64,000 nt of DNA from Macrobrachium rosenbergii (GCF_040412425.1 NC_089794.1:13391103-13455102); one strand, 5' to 3'; numbered from the stretch's first letter, positions 48,501 to 57,989 are shown. Numbers and translations: made by a program. The notes: generated by a model from the sequence alone, not told the origin.

Positions 48501-49995
48501 TATTGTATTGTGGCCTATGTTGATTTTTTACCCTGTATGCCTTATACAACATAGCCTACAGAAAAAGGGGGAATGTAGACAGCAGACAAAACAGTGATAC
48601 CACACAACAACATATATCTACACATGTATATACACATACAAACATAGGCCTATCTGTATGTGCATGCAAAAACATTAAACATTACACATATAAATAAATA
48701 TATATTACTCTTGCAGTAATCAAGCTGTAGCACTAAGAACTAAATATCGTAATGAAGAGTACTTACGCTTTATAATTAGGCCTAAGTCTCTGACCTATTA
48801 GAGGCAACTTGGGCTGTATCGTGTGTAAGTCCTAAGTCAGCTCTAAGCAGCTTCAAAGCTGGGAAAGATGCAGTACCATCCCTCTAGTATTTTCGATAGT
48901 GCACAAAATTCCATCATCCCATCTGATCACTCATTATCTCGACAAAAAACCATGCTTGTGCCTCAGCTAGGCTAAAATAGGCTACTCGGTCATTGGATAA
49001 ACAGAAACATTTGGTTTCCACAAACTCTTCCTATGCAGTCTCATGTTTTCATCTTGGCTTGTTGTAGCTGACATAATGCAAAAACAGAAAACAAGTACAA
49101 TACCATACAGGAGAAATTTAGACAAAAAATTATATGGAACGCTTCACTATTCTGCAAGTCATCCTTGCACAGGGGCCAAGCTAATCTCTGTCATTCCAAT
49201 TTTAGTACATGTAATGCTGAAGCAAGTGCCCAGAAATCATAAAAAAAATAACAATGCTGATTCACACATCTGCTGAAGCAGATGGCAAGAGTACTGACTC
49301 AGTTGCTTACATTCCAACACCACATGCTGGGAAATCAGGTGACTACAAGACAGTCCTAATGGGTTAGCCAAGCATAATTTGAATTTTTCAAATGCCAATG
49401 ACACCTGATGACACGAAGATGTAAGCTTACTTTAACGGTAGGTAAGATTAATTCCAAATTATATATGTTAATGAATAGAGTAATTAAAATGATCTAATAC
49501 TGAATATCTATGGAACTTATTTTTAACAAGTCTTATTTTTCATTTATAGTACTTATTTGCTGTTCAAAGAGATTATCTAAACTCCTGAATTATAAATTGA
49601 TAAATTGGAGATGAAGACAAGTATTTATATTCCAAAAATAAAAATTTGCATCCATGTATTGCATATATTATACCTTTAACTATCTTAACCATAAATGTAA
49701 TTAGCACTTTTTTGATTAACTGATAAAATGTCAAAATATTATTTTGTCTCAATCAACTTCTTAGATAATTTCTAAAATTATATAATATACAAAATCATTT
49801 TTACATAAAGTAACAATAATCTGCAAGATAATACATTTCATACACTAAGCAAATATCAGAGCTTTTATTTATAGCTGATAATAACTACTGTACATAGAAA
49901 ATGAAAGTTTGTCTTCATATTTTGCAATATATACTGCATATGCATATAACTTTGGATCTTTACAAGAACCCTGAAAGTGTTCTGCATATGCCAAC

Positions 49996-50066
<71 letters not shown>

Positions 50067-51270
50067 CTGTTACAGCTTAACTACAAACATAAGGCCCAAG
50101 TTAAATCACATTACTCCTTTATATACGGAGATATCATACTGTACATACTCAAATTGGTAACTATATTTGGTTACTTATGTCACACACACATTTACATTTA
50201 TAGTAGTCTTCTGTACATATTTTTCACTCTTCAAATATATTAAGGCTATTGGAAGAAATTTGGTTACTTATGTCACAAACATATTTACATTTATAGTAGC
50301 CTTCTGTACATAATTTTTACTTTTCAAATATATTTATAAGGTGGAATAAAAATAACCACATAACCTACAGCACAAAATATAAAAAAATAAAATGTAATGC
50401 AGTTGTCTCAGAGTAGCTCAAGTATACTGATACATGCTGGATTGAAATTCACTACTACTGTACTTCTCTGGTACATTCTGCTACTTTTATCAGTGACCAG
50501 TGTGCATGAAACTCTTGGCTAAAAGGCTATATAAAAGTGGGAAGGATGAACAACTGGATAAATGATGTTTCTCTGACATCTTGCATATGTCTGATGAAGG
50601 TTTTTATGTCCCTCTATGGGCTGTGTCCCATGGTTTGGTTAGGTTTTAGGATGCATCCTTTGAATTGCCACTGTCACAGTATTTTGGTTGGATTAGATTG
50701 GGGCTCAGGATATACCAAAACTAGAGGTAGCCTACCCCAAAAGTAGGCTATCGATTAAAAAAAGGCACACAACACCATACTAATTTAGCTAATGGTCTAC
50801 CCGTTAGGCTATGTTTCAGTTTTTGGGCAAGAAATTCATTTGTCATTCATTAACCACATGACATGGGCCTAGGCCTATCCTACTGTATTTTTACATCAAT
50901 GGCATAGGCCTAGCCCATGCAAGGCTACCGAATCACATTTGGTTCAGAATTAGTTCAGGATCTTTTGTTAGGCTTTATTTAGTGCAAGCTAGGCTAGTTA
51001 CTCTATACCAAGACTGTCATATGTCGGAGCAATTTAACCTTCTTTTGCAGTAACCCACGGTACGAGTGTGTTAGGGGTAGCCCGCGGGCATACCTTATTA
51101 GGCTACGTCTGGTCCATTTTCAACCCTATGAACAAGTGCTCTACCACTCAAAAATACTAAAACCGTAGATTATTGCTGTACATTAGTTTCCGGGAACCAT
51201 AATCCACGTCCTTACTTGCTGTCAGCAGTGCAATTGGTTTGTTTTTCCGAATATTTGAATGGAATAACAT
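28693..51270 (-). CDS. AKAP7-like: AKAP7-like 2H-phosphoesterase-domain protein with C-terminal membrane segment
   Basis: Join on the minus strand: 51270-51216, 43190-42376, 32736-32600, 32097-32001, 31632-31462, 31220-31070, 28895-28693. All phases agree, giving 542 residues. Residues 1-60 are basic; an acidic/Ser-rich stretch and a KR-rich tract follow. The AKAP7-type domain runs from PNFFVGVQVSDSE (about 280) through SHITL (His320) to PHLTI (His410) and KIDPQSYESY. Two H-x-T motifs define the 2H fold, which in AKAP7 binds nucleotides; mammalian AKAP7 anchors protein kinase A. The last 30 residues hold FVASSVGFMTALAASL and then MIVYVVG, a likely tail anchor in place of the mammalian RII-binding helix. 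Kinase anchoring is not shown by sequence. Two retroelements expand the introns. Confidence 0.85.
30490..30828 (+). pseudogene. 3' fragment of a non-LTR retrotransposon
   Basis: Broken frames read GHVTKMA, then KKAIHDNLAQVGFQYHTQKS and EEKWTELTSCQTPLGKS, and the fragment ends in (GAT)n. This is the usual C-terminal order of CR1/RTE-like elements (GHVxRM, W-x-x-x-I, RWR-x-L) with a simple-repeat tail. It lies in intron 6 of the AKAP7-like gene in the opposite orientation. Confidence 0.7.
31070..31220 (-). CDS. AKAP7-like: AKAP7-like exon 6
   Basis: Acceptor TTTTTCCAG, donor GTAAGA. It reads QCPRKIDPQSYESYRELF and then LQLLSMNLPKDEKRYYYC, the last conserved part of the AKAP7 domain (compare KIDPGLYESF and C-x-M in mammals). 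Confidence 0.9.
31462..31632 (-). CDS. AKAP7-like: AKAP7-like exon 5: second H-x-T motif
   Basis: Acceptor ATTTACAG, donor GTCTGT (not the best consensus). Exactly 57 codons: VIYARVIEDEHHQKLIDISA and on to NPHLTIAKMSKAPRGKGK. PHLTI is the second catalytic-type His motif. Confidence 0.92.
32001..32097 (-). CDS. AKAP7-like: AKAP7-like exon 4
   Basis: Acceptor TTTTTTTCAG, donor GTAAGT. It encodes ATSALEEYVKGLEQGVEPIQ and LTFSGVDNFSNS, matching the L-x-F-x-G-x-D-x-F segment of AKAP7. Confidence 0.92.
32600..32736 (-). CDS. AKAP7-like: AKAP7-like exon 3: first H-x-T motif
   Basis: Acceptor TTATTTACAG, donor GTAAGT. It reads IHKNIIKVQEALLAFEPAFS and then VATSHITLLIARIDDE. SHITL is the first catalytic-type His motif. 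Confidence 0.92.
32900..33250. mobile_element. MITE M1, copy 1 (TA-flanked)
   Basis: It starts CAGTAAACCCCCCGTATTCG and ends CGAATAGGGGCGTTCACTG, flanked by TA on both sides (32898-32899, 33251-33252). Total length is 351 bp. It is the same family as 38368-38722 in the opposite orientation. Target and ends suit a Tc1/mariner (Tigger/pogo-like) MITE. It lies in intron 2 of the AKAP7-like gene. Confidence 0.9.
33484..33579. repeat. (GA)n microsatellite
   Basis: A pure GA tract of nearly 100 bases. Leu/Ser frames on the other strand come from it. Confidence 0.98.
34399..34923 (+). other. 174-codon open frame in element B, unrecognised
   Basis: An uninterrupted frame begins MFMKHSHDRSSQSC and is Ile/Phe-rich. 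It matches no family I know and lies in the non-coding 5' part of a dead retroelement, so chance is the best explanation. Confidence 0.15.
35690..36145 (+). repeat. Tandem repeat of about 86 bp in element B gag region
   Basis: Five units share CTATACTGCCAGGCAGTGG, CTTGGCTCA and GTTCATGCAGGCTT. Units alternate between a CCCTGATGGG type and a CCTAATAGGG type, so the real period is a pair of about 172 bp. The array is absent from element A, which lost this part. Confidence 0.9.
37830..38340 (+). pseudogene. Element B reverse transcriptase relic
   Basis: It reads LFSVPKK and VILDLSKF (about 37875-37945), then jumps to AYLDDWL (about 38067). The stretch that should lie between them is replaced by a 41-base copy of upstream gag sequence (37970-38010, like 37131-37182). 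Confidence 0.65.
38368..38722. mobile_element. MITE M1, copy 2 (TA-flanked) in element B
   Basis: It starts CAGTAAACCCCCTGTA and ends GGGGGTTTACTG, with TA at 38366-38367 and 38723-38724. The empty site is in element A near 13125 (GATCTAATCCTG with one TA). Inverted relative to copy 1. Confidence 0.95.
39880..40110 (+). pseudogene. Element B tyrosine recombinase relic
   Basis: Broken frames read KAVFSTALASG-like (about 39915) and HLLLSPGLSFL (about 40018), paralogous to 14250-14420. It corresponds to the Arg-containing part of the DIRS recombinase. Confidence 0.55.
40785..40862. repeat. Internal palindrome of element B
   Basis: ACTACCAAAAACAGGTTTT and AAAACCTATTTTTGGTAG are near-complementary around a short centre. 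It may be the internal complementary region that DIRS elements use to rebuild their ends. Matching palindromes occur in element A at 11697-11762 and 24815-24885. Confidence 0.7.
40908..41160 (-). repeat. Element B right inverted terminal repeat
   Basis: Contains GACATAGAGCCTAGGTAAT, whose complement is at 33949-33967. The left copy lacks about 120 bases present here. Confidence 0.8.
41190..42375. other. Part of AKAP7-like intron 2; nothing recognised
   Basis: Unique-looking intron sequence between element B and exon 2, with no internal repeats noted. Confidence 0.5.
42376..43190 (-). CDS. AKAP7-like: AKAP7-like exon 2: acidic/Ser-rich region and KR tract
   Basis: Acceptor GTATTTTCAG, donor GTAAGT. 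815 bases, phase 1 in and phase 0 out. It encodes about 272 residues: a first part with EEISTGSQPRLSFLKTTEPS, an acidic and Ser-rich middle part, then KEKKKKRKRKRKTSK, and the start of the AKAP7 domain (RPNFFVGVQVSDSE). The KR tract just ahead of the domain is also present in mammalian AKAP7 and could act as a nuclear signal. Confidence 0.88.
43651..43845 (-). repeat. Element C inverted terminal repeat (left in window)
   Basis: Reverse-complement match to 49283-49462 over about 180 bases with small gaps. The best block is AACCCGTTAGGACTGTCTTA. Confidence 0.85.
43882..43962. repeat. Internal palindrome of element C
   Basis: TTTAACAGTGGGTAAG...CAAATAAT faces ATTATTTGG...CTTACCTACTGTTAAA, so both arms repeat the element's outer ends. 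This is the arrangement expected of a DIRS internal complementary region. Confidence 0.75.
45829..46205. repeat. Two-copy tandem duplication of about 188 bp in element C
   Basis: Units starting near 45829 and 46017 share AACTGGACATAA, TTAGGCACT, GGGAAGGG and CAA(T/A)GAAAGAAAAGAG in order. Confidence 0.85.
47480..47884 (-). pseudogene. Element C reverse transcriptase relic
   Basis: On the minus strand the order EPLVVMVLREGYFIPF, then DMYFHLPVH-like matches the start of DIRS polymerases (D1 reads EPLVIEVLREGYSISF and MEDAYFHFPVH). A stop sits inside the second block. Confidence 0.7.
49124..49230 (-). pseudogene. U6 snRNA pseudogene
   Basis: The minus strand reads GCACTTGCTTCAGC, ACTAAAATTGGAA, ACAGAGATTAGC, TTGGCCCCTGTGCAAGGATG and GTGAAGCGTTCCATAT, then a T run. 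This is U6 snRNA from its 5' end to its 3' end. About five bases around the ACAGAGA/AGATTAGC junction are missing and several bases differ, so it is unlikely to work in splicing. It lies just inside one end of element C. Confidence 0.9.
49283..49462 (+). repeat. Element C inverted terminal repeat (right in window)
   Basis: Partner of 43651-43845. It ends TTTAACGGTAGGTAAGATTA. Confidence 0.85.
49997..50066. repeat. (TAA)n microsatellite
   Basis: A pure AAT/TAA tract of about 70 bases in intron 1 of the AKAP7-like gene. A poly-Asn reading comes from it. Confidence 0.98.
50163..50336. repeat. Two-copy direct repeat of about 80 bp
   Basis: TGGTTACTTATGTCACA, ATTTACATTTATAGTAG and CTTCTGTACATA recur in order at about 50163 and 50262. 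Confidence 0.9.
51216..51270 (-). CDS. AKAP7-like: AKAP7-like exon 1 (predicted first coding exon)
   Basis: ATG at 51270-51268, donor GTAAGG after 51216. It encodes MLFHSNIRKNKPIALLTA plus one base. Phase 1 is exactly what exon 2 needs, and the joined protein runs on as RIFYGKSQLLSVRK. The short basic, hydrophobic start could act as a mitochondrial targeting signal. The 8-kb intron that follows is mostly element C. The call rests on phase and donor only, so another first exon is possible. Confidence 0.5.
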
Positions 51271-52950
51271 GTAGGTTATTAAGACTCGTGGTGTCTGTAA
51301 TTGGGGCGAAAAGACTTTACATTTGTTTCAACGCTGTGAACTTGGCTTGGTTATATGGCAGGCCTGCCTGTCTCTTAGATTTAAGTAGTTAAATGCTATA
51401 TTTGACATGTACTTAATGTAAATATATTAAATATCATCGCAGACGATGCCTAAAATTTAAAGGAAGTTGATTATATTGTATGTTATTCTTCTGTTTAATG
51501 TAATTTAGCCGATGAATCGAACGCTTGTTATTTGTCTTCTCCATTCGTGTTTATTGAATGCGTTCTCTACATCCAACTCTCCTTTGTCTATTGTCTTCTT
51601 TATTTTCAAAAGAAATTAATATTTATGATATTATACATATATATGTGCAATTAGTTTTATTTTAAAGAAATAAATAATTATCTAAAATAAAAATCATGTT
51701 TTTGCTTTGCCTTATTTCAAGTTTTTTTTTCAAAGGAAACGCAACTCCTCCCCTGTTGTTTTGATGTATCACAGGTAATTGCTATTGACCAGGACTGACG
51801 TTTATTGAATTAAAACTGACTATAACTGCAGACAATCGGCATAAATAATGAATTGATTCATAGCTGTCTCTTTATGAAATCAACATGCGATATGATACAA
51901 CGGAACTCACAATAAAATCACGGTTATATGTAGCTCCATGAATAACTATCATCAGCAATGCCAAGAAAGTTCTTTTTCTTATATATAACTAGAAAGGAAC
52001 TCACTGTACAGCCCAGGCCTGCATGGTTATATCGCATTGTTAAACTGACCCAGAAGCGTGCGGCCAAGTTGTACGTATACATAGTATACTGACGGAAAGC
52101 AATCTGACGAGACTAAGCAAGATCTTCACAGAGCAGCGCATGGACTTTGAGGTCCCTTGTTCGAGTGCTTTAGTTTGAACGCGCTCATTATTGTTATTAT
52201 AAAATTACTAAAAATATGCAAGCGTACAATAATAGAAGCTTAGAAATCTATTAACTTGCAAAGTCAAGTGTCTGTTGAATGGGACGTGTAAAAGAGAAAA
52301 TCAAAGAGAAGAAAATAAAAGAATGAAAAGAAAAAAAAAAAACGCACATGAACCTCTAAGTAAGTTATAAAAGGTTAAGTAATGGTGCATGGAGTCAACT
52401 TGCATTACAGCCTCTCAGATACTAAGCAAAATGCTATGATGGAGTTTAGTTAGTCTGCAGGACTTTTGAAGTGAAGATCACGCCAACTTTTTCAAACTGA
52501 TAAAAAACATGCCACTACATCTACCGTTTTAGTTTATTTTTGGATGTTCTCCTGTAGGCAGCTAGAGTCCACCGAGTGGTTCAATTTTTGTTCGTCAGGG
52601 TCTGTGGTTTTATTCCCACATATTATGGGAAAATTTTATATTGCTAATTTATTTATTTACTTATTTATTTATTCATTCCTTCATTATTGGCATTAACTGG
52701 TACCATCAAGATCAGTTTCACATGCAAAAATTAAATAATTCAAGAACTGGCATATGGCACTCGTAAATGATTAAGAATTTTTGCTTTTTTAATATTTTCT
52801 TTATTCATGGACCTTTATACATAGGTATAAAATGCTCATTATAAAAAAATAGAATTCCTTTTTTTCTATCATGACCTCATTTCATACACAGCGACATAAA
52901 AGGAACATTTATTTAAAGCTGGAACATCAAAATAAAGGACTAAGTCGTTA
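51271..52950. other. Upstream flank of the AKAP7-like gene; no gene seen
   Basis: The likely promoter and 5' UTR of the AKAP7-like gene fall near 51271-51450, with no clear TATA box. A weak B-box-like TTGTTCGAGTGC near 52160 hints at a SINE fragment. The rest is unremarkable AT-rich DNA. Confidence 0.4.
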
Positions 52951-53165
52951 AAAAAATTATTTCTATTTAAAATACGGGGTTATGTAACAATATTTTGTAC
53001 ACCCACGCGGGCCATAAACATTAATGAAAGAATAGGTGTGAGCGTGGGGTATTAAAAAAAACAATTTTTATTTCCATTGAAAACACATGGTTATGGAACA
53101 ATATTTTTATACACCCACGCGGGCCATAAACATTAATGAAAGAATAGGTGGGGACGTAGGGTAAA
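52951..53165. repeat. Two-copy tandem repeat of about 110 bp
   Basis: Both units contain GGTTATG(T/G)AACAATATTTT, then ACACCCACGCGGGCCATAAA, then TTAATGAAAGAATAGGTG. The shared core of about 45 bases is identical. Confidence 0.93.
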
Positions 53166-53169
53166 AGGG

Positions 53170-54416
53170 CCAGCCTTGTAAAAATAAACAAACAAATAAA
53201 ATAAATAAATAAATAAATGAAGATTAACCCATTTTCGTCATGGCTTTTATCAGTTTACCAATGGAGGACTATATAGAAGGGTAGTTATGGAAAATGTTTA
53301 TTTAAAACTGGTAGAAATGTCTGTGTCATTTACTCAAGAAAAAATTTGTAATTGCATCCACCAATCAGGTGCTCTTGTAACGCTCACTGTTCCACTCTAC
53401 TGGATGCAGTAACATCCAGCTTGCATATAGGAGGGCTTTGTCAACACATCTTATGCTGTGCTTCCATGGGTATTCCCTCTTCCAAGCTTATTATTGTTGA
53501 TTACCTTTTACAGTATTCTTGTTCTTTTGCGGAAATTTCGTCTGTGAGGAAAGCTTCTCTGCACTTTTCAGTTTCCTCCTTCTAACGCCAAACTTTGGAA
53601 TCTGCCTGCTGTTTCAGTGTCCCACAAAATATGTATACTTTAAAAAAAAAATTACAGGCTGTGATAAAGTATGTTGTAAGACAAGATCCCCAGCATGTGC
53701 ATTGTATTAAAATGTTTTTTTAATATTTCATTGTATAATTATTAGATAATTATCAAAACAATCATTTGAAAAATATGATAACATTTACTCTAAACTAAGA
53801 TATTTGGGTACTTGTTTTATTTATACATTTACTAAAATAATTGCTTGGATGATAAGACTGTGTTTGCTTTGAGCCAAAACCTCCATTGCAAATCCTTCAT
53901 TCAGATAAATGATAAAATAATCGTATGATATATTTGAAAACGTTTGATAAGTTAAGACCTACGGAATACATCTCATACATATCCAGTTTTGGAAATAATT
54001 ACTTGAGCAACAGAACAAAGGTTGTTTTGAGACAAGACCTCCGAGAGGCAGGGACATCTTATGCTTACACAATTATTAAAAAAAAATTGCCCGAATAATT
54101 ACCTAAATAATTTTTATACCAGCCCTATCTCCCTCTCTACCACAACCACCCCCACAACAGACCCAGAGGGTGTATATCGTTTTCATTCGGCGTAATTAAA
54201 ATTGTAATTACTCTTGCGGGCAATATATTTCACGATTTTTTCTCATTTCAAGCGGAAATTGAGTGTGTACGCGTATCTATTAGAGTGTTTGGAAATGTGC
54301 TGCGATTTCCAGACATATTTTGTGAAAGGTAGAAAGTGCTGATGTATTTGTTTGTTCAGGAACTTTTCTTTCTTGGTTGTCTCATCTTTTTGATTAAAAA
54401 ATATTATATTGCATTT
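53170..54416. other. Intergenic; no gene supported
   Basis: Short frames at 53352-53710 were checked on both strands and match nothing I recognise. The rest is AT-rich. Confidence 0.5.
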
Positions 54417-54724
54417 TAGTTTTCTTTAAAAGAAAACTATCGACATGGCTTTGTCTGTCCGCCCCCAGATCTTAAAAACTACTGAGGCTAGAGGGCTGCA
54501 AATTGGTATGTTTATCATCCATCCTCCAATCATCAAACATACCAAATTGCAGCCCTCTAGCCTCAGTAATTTGTATTTTATTTAAGGATAAAGTTAGTTG
54601 TAATCGTGCGTCTGGCAACGCTACAGGACATGCCTCCACCAGGCCGTGGCCGAAAGCTTCATGGGCCGCGGCTCGTCCAGAAAACTCGATTTCGCCGAAG
54701 AAACTTCGGCGCATTTTTTACGTG
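54417..54724 (+). repeat. Hairpin-bearing repeat H1, copy 1
   Basis: A short self-complementary end (AGTTTTCTTTAAAAGAAAAC) is followed by an 84-base palindrome (54483-54566) with arms containing GGCTAGAGGGCTGCAA. The element ends at a 19-base hairpin CGCCGAAGAAACTTCGGCG. The same series occurs inverted at 58521-58956. Confidence 0.88.
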
Positions 54725-55088
54725 TTTTTTAATGTGGATGCCAGTGAAACTGGCAAGGCAAGGATGAAGAGTGGGGTTTGACCCCAAGGGAAGAGAAAGA
54801 CCTTCAGCCTGCCTCTAGAATGAGGTAAGGTTATAAACGCCAGGAAAAACGGGAGGAGGAAGCAAAGTCCAAATCTGGCAGACCAGGCAGAGAAACAGTG
54901 ACTGTCATGATAGCAAATTTTATCGTTTTCCAAAAGAAATCATTTCTTGCAATCCTCGTTTGGCTTTTCATATGTATTTTTGGATTTTATTTTTGAATTA
55001 TTTTCCATGATTGTCAGGCCAGTTTTTAGTTAAAATCAATCTGGCAGTCAGTCGTATGAAATGTCAAATGTCAAATGATATAGTGTAG

Positions 55089-55160
<72 letters not shown>

Positions 55161-55169
55161 TTATAGTTA

Positions 55170-55250
<81 letters not shown>
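55089..55250. repeat. (TTA)n microsatellite
   Basis: About 160 bases of ATT repeats with one interruption near 55161-55172. Confidence 0.98.
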
Positions 55251-55251
<1 letters not shown>

Positions 55252-55494
55252 GGTCAATCAACGCTAAAAGGAAATTTGGCTGCAAAGCAAGTTTCGACAG
55301 AATAAAATGCCCAACGCAGAAGAGAATAAAGAAATCAAAAGTTAGCAAATAAGACCAATAAATATGATAACGCAAATAAGTAACAAACACAAACTACGGT
55401 GACCTAACTACAACAATTTCATCTATCAAACAGAAAGTCAAGTCAAGAAGGAGGAAGCTCAGAACAAGATCAAATAAAATGAAAATATGGTAAA

Positions 55495-56270
55495 TGAAGC
55501 TCAGTGCAGGACAAATGAAGCTGAAGTATTCTCAAAGAAGCTGTCATCGTGATGAATGATATGTTCAACGAGATGAATGAGGCTGAAAGCAGGATGCATG
55601 AAGCTCACACCAGGATGCGTGAGTCTTTTGTCGGGACTAGGGTGAATGAAGCTTGCATAAGGATGAGTGAAGCTCACATCGTGATGAATAAAACGAAAAG
55701 TAGGATGAATGAAGCCCACATCAAGATAGATGCAGCTGGCAAGTGGATGAATGAGCTCACTTCAGGATGAATGAAGCTCGAAGCAGGATGAACGGAACGA
55801 AGCTCAGAACAGGAGGAATGAAGCTTACATCATGAGGAATGAAACTCACATCAGGATGAATGAAGCAGGAAGCAGGATGAATGAAGCCAAAAACAGGATG
55901 AATAACGTTTAAATCATGAGGAAAGAAGCTCACATCAAGAGGAATGAAGCTTACATCAAGAGGAATGAAGCTTACATCAAGAGGAATGAAGCTTACATCA
56001 AGAGGAATGAAGCTTACATCAACAGGAATGAAGCTGGAAGCAGGATGAACGAAGCTAAGAACAGGATGAATGACGTTTACATCATGAAGAATGAAGCTCA
56101 CATCAGGATGAACGAAGCTCAGGAGGAAGACGAGCGAAGCACGAGAGGAATGAAGCTCTGAAGAGGACCGACGTGGCTGAAAGCACGGAACTTACACCAA
56201 GACGCATGAAGCTTGGAAAAGGACGAACGAAGCCCCACGCGGGGGACGAATGAAGCTGAAAGCAGAGCGA
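55495..56270 (+). repeat. Minisatellite of 21-bp and related units
   Basis: Variants of GGATGAATGAAGCTCACATCA fill nearly 800 bases. Five near-identical 21-base units (GAATGAAGCTTACATCAAGAG) lie at about 55922-56025. Being a multiple of three, the array stays open as R-N-E-A-Y-I-K on one strand and as a hydrophobic frame on the other. No start context or splice sites argue for a gene. Confidence 0.9.
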
Positions 56271-56295
56271 ATGAAGGAAACCTTTTCATAACCAA

Positions 56296-56348
56296 ACCCT
56301 CATCATCATCATCATCATCACCATCACATCATCATCATCATCATCATC
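56296..56348. repeat. (CAT)n microsatellite
   Basis: A CAT/ATC run of about 50 bases with one interruption, at the end of the minisatellite. Confidence 0.95.
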
Positions 56349-56794
56349 GCCTTCTGATTCTGACGGCGAAAGTCAGTCTGTCCAAATACATGGGCGCCCG
56401 GTATGAAAATAGATCCATTTTGGAGCCAGATTTATTGTCAACAGAATTTGATTGAGCTGCCCGGAGCAGAGAGGACGGATCGGCGGGGATGAAAGGAAGG
56501 GGAAAAAATGAGTTTATTGTGTCCAAAAACTATGATTTTCCGCCATGAAAGGAATCGCCCAATGAAATTTGGGGCTTGGGTCTAACGCTATGCATCCCGA
56601 AGCCGATTGATTCGATCACAATGCCCGACTTCGGTCTTTTGCAGGGCTTTCCAAGAGTGGTATTTTGGGAGGATGATAGATAGCGAGTTAGATGGATAGA
56701 GAGAGAGATTGATAGGGAGATAGACAGATAAGTAGTGAAAAATATTTCTTGATATAGAGATACATAAAAATTCAATTGTCAGTACACACTAAAG

Positions 56795-57138
<344 letters not shown>

Positions 57139-57159
57139 ACAGATTAAAATTTTAGTATA

Positions 57160-57860
57160 GAAAATGAGAGCAGGTTTTTATTCTGTACTTCCGAGGAGAT
57201 TCTAGATTAGAGAATTAAATGAAAATAAGTTTCTTATTATTCTGTTTCTGTGTAAGATAATCATGGGAGCAGGTTTCCAATCAGAATTATATGCTTCTGA
57301 GACAAATCTAATAAGCTTCACTGATCAAAATGAAAACAGAACTTCCATTCTTAGTACACTTCTATGAGAAATCTAACCTTCAAAATGAGAAGAGGTTTTC
57401 CATTCTTTATTTTCCATATCGATCTGGGTTCCTATAAGTAAAGAGTAACATTTCTATTCTTCATATTCTTTTATGAAGATATCCATTCTTGATAACCTTT
57501 ACCTGTGAGAGATACGAGTTCAAGTAGAAGAGTCATATATCCGACTAAAATTATTTTTAGTTCTTTTAAGAAACGAGAGGAAAATCTATTTAGAATAAGA
57601 AGCGAGACTATTTTCTGCTCCGGGTATTCTTCCTTATCCACTGATCCAGGTTCCAGCAAAGAGACAAATAGACAACGTAAAATATATATACGGCTTTCCA
57701 GGTATTCTTTTTCTGTGACAGATCTAGACTCCAGCGTGGAGTAAGGCATCCGTGGCAGATTTCCTCAAGGGAGAACGAGAGATTGTTTTTCATTCCAGGT
57801 ATTCCGCTTATGGGACAGATCCATGTTCCAGCAATGAAGAGTAACTCGACTTTCCTCGCT
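57160..57860. repeat. Degenerate tandem repeat of roughly 70-80 bp
   Basis: Loose recurrences of TTCCATTCTT, GATC(C/T)(A/G)GGTTCC and GAGACAAAT/GACAGATC occur about every 70-80 bases through 700 bp. Divergence is high, so unit borders are uncertain. Confidence 0.5.
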
Positions 57861-57989
57861 GTTTTCTCAATTTACGCAGTTTTCTCCGTTCCTGGAATCT
57901 GGAATAGGGATGCTTTGTTTCCCTCTGTTCACTGGCAATTATAATCCTCTTCCGGGTTCAGATATGACCTGGAAGTTCCGAGCGAAGTA

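Larger units (their letters stand above)
43651..49462 (-). mobile_element. DIRS-type element C, degenerate, minus orientation
   Basis: Inverted termini: 43651-43845 and 49283-49462, sharing CTTACCTACTGTTAAAG at the ends and TTACATTCCAACACCAC further in. The minus strand carries an RT relic: EPLVVMVLREGYFIPF (about 47820) and VDV-stop-DMYFHLPVH (about 47509-47552), the same blocks as in D1. An internal palindrome (43882-43962) repeats the terminal sequence. The gag part would lie at 48000-49100. Stops abound. It fills most of intron 1 of the AKAP7-like gene, in the same orientation as that gene. Confidence 0.8.

Noticed and set aside
53352..53710. Short + strand frames with several Cys
   Set aside because: No recognised domain on either strand and no splice context.
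54417..54724. Helitron terminus
   Set aside because: A terminal hairpin is present but no CTRR end or TC start could be located; left as an unclassified repeat.
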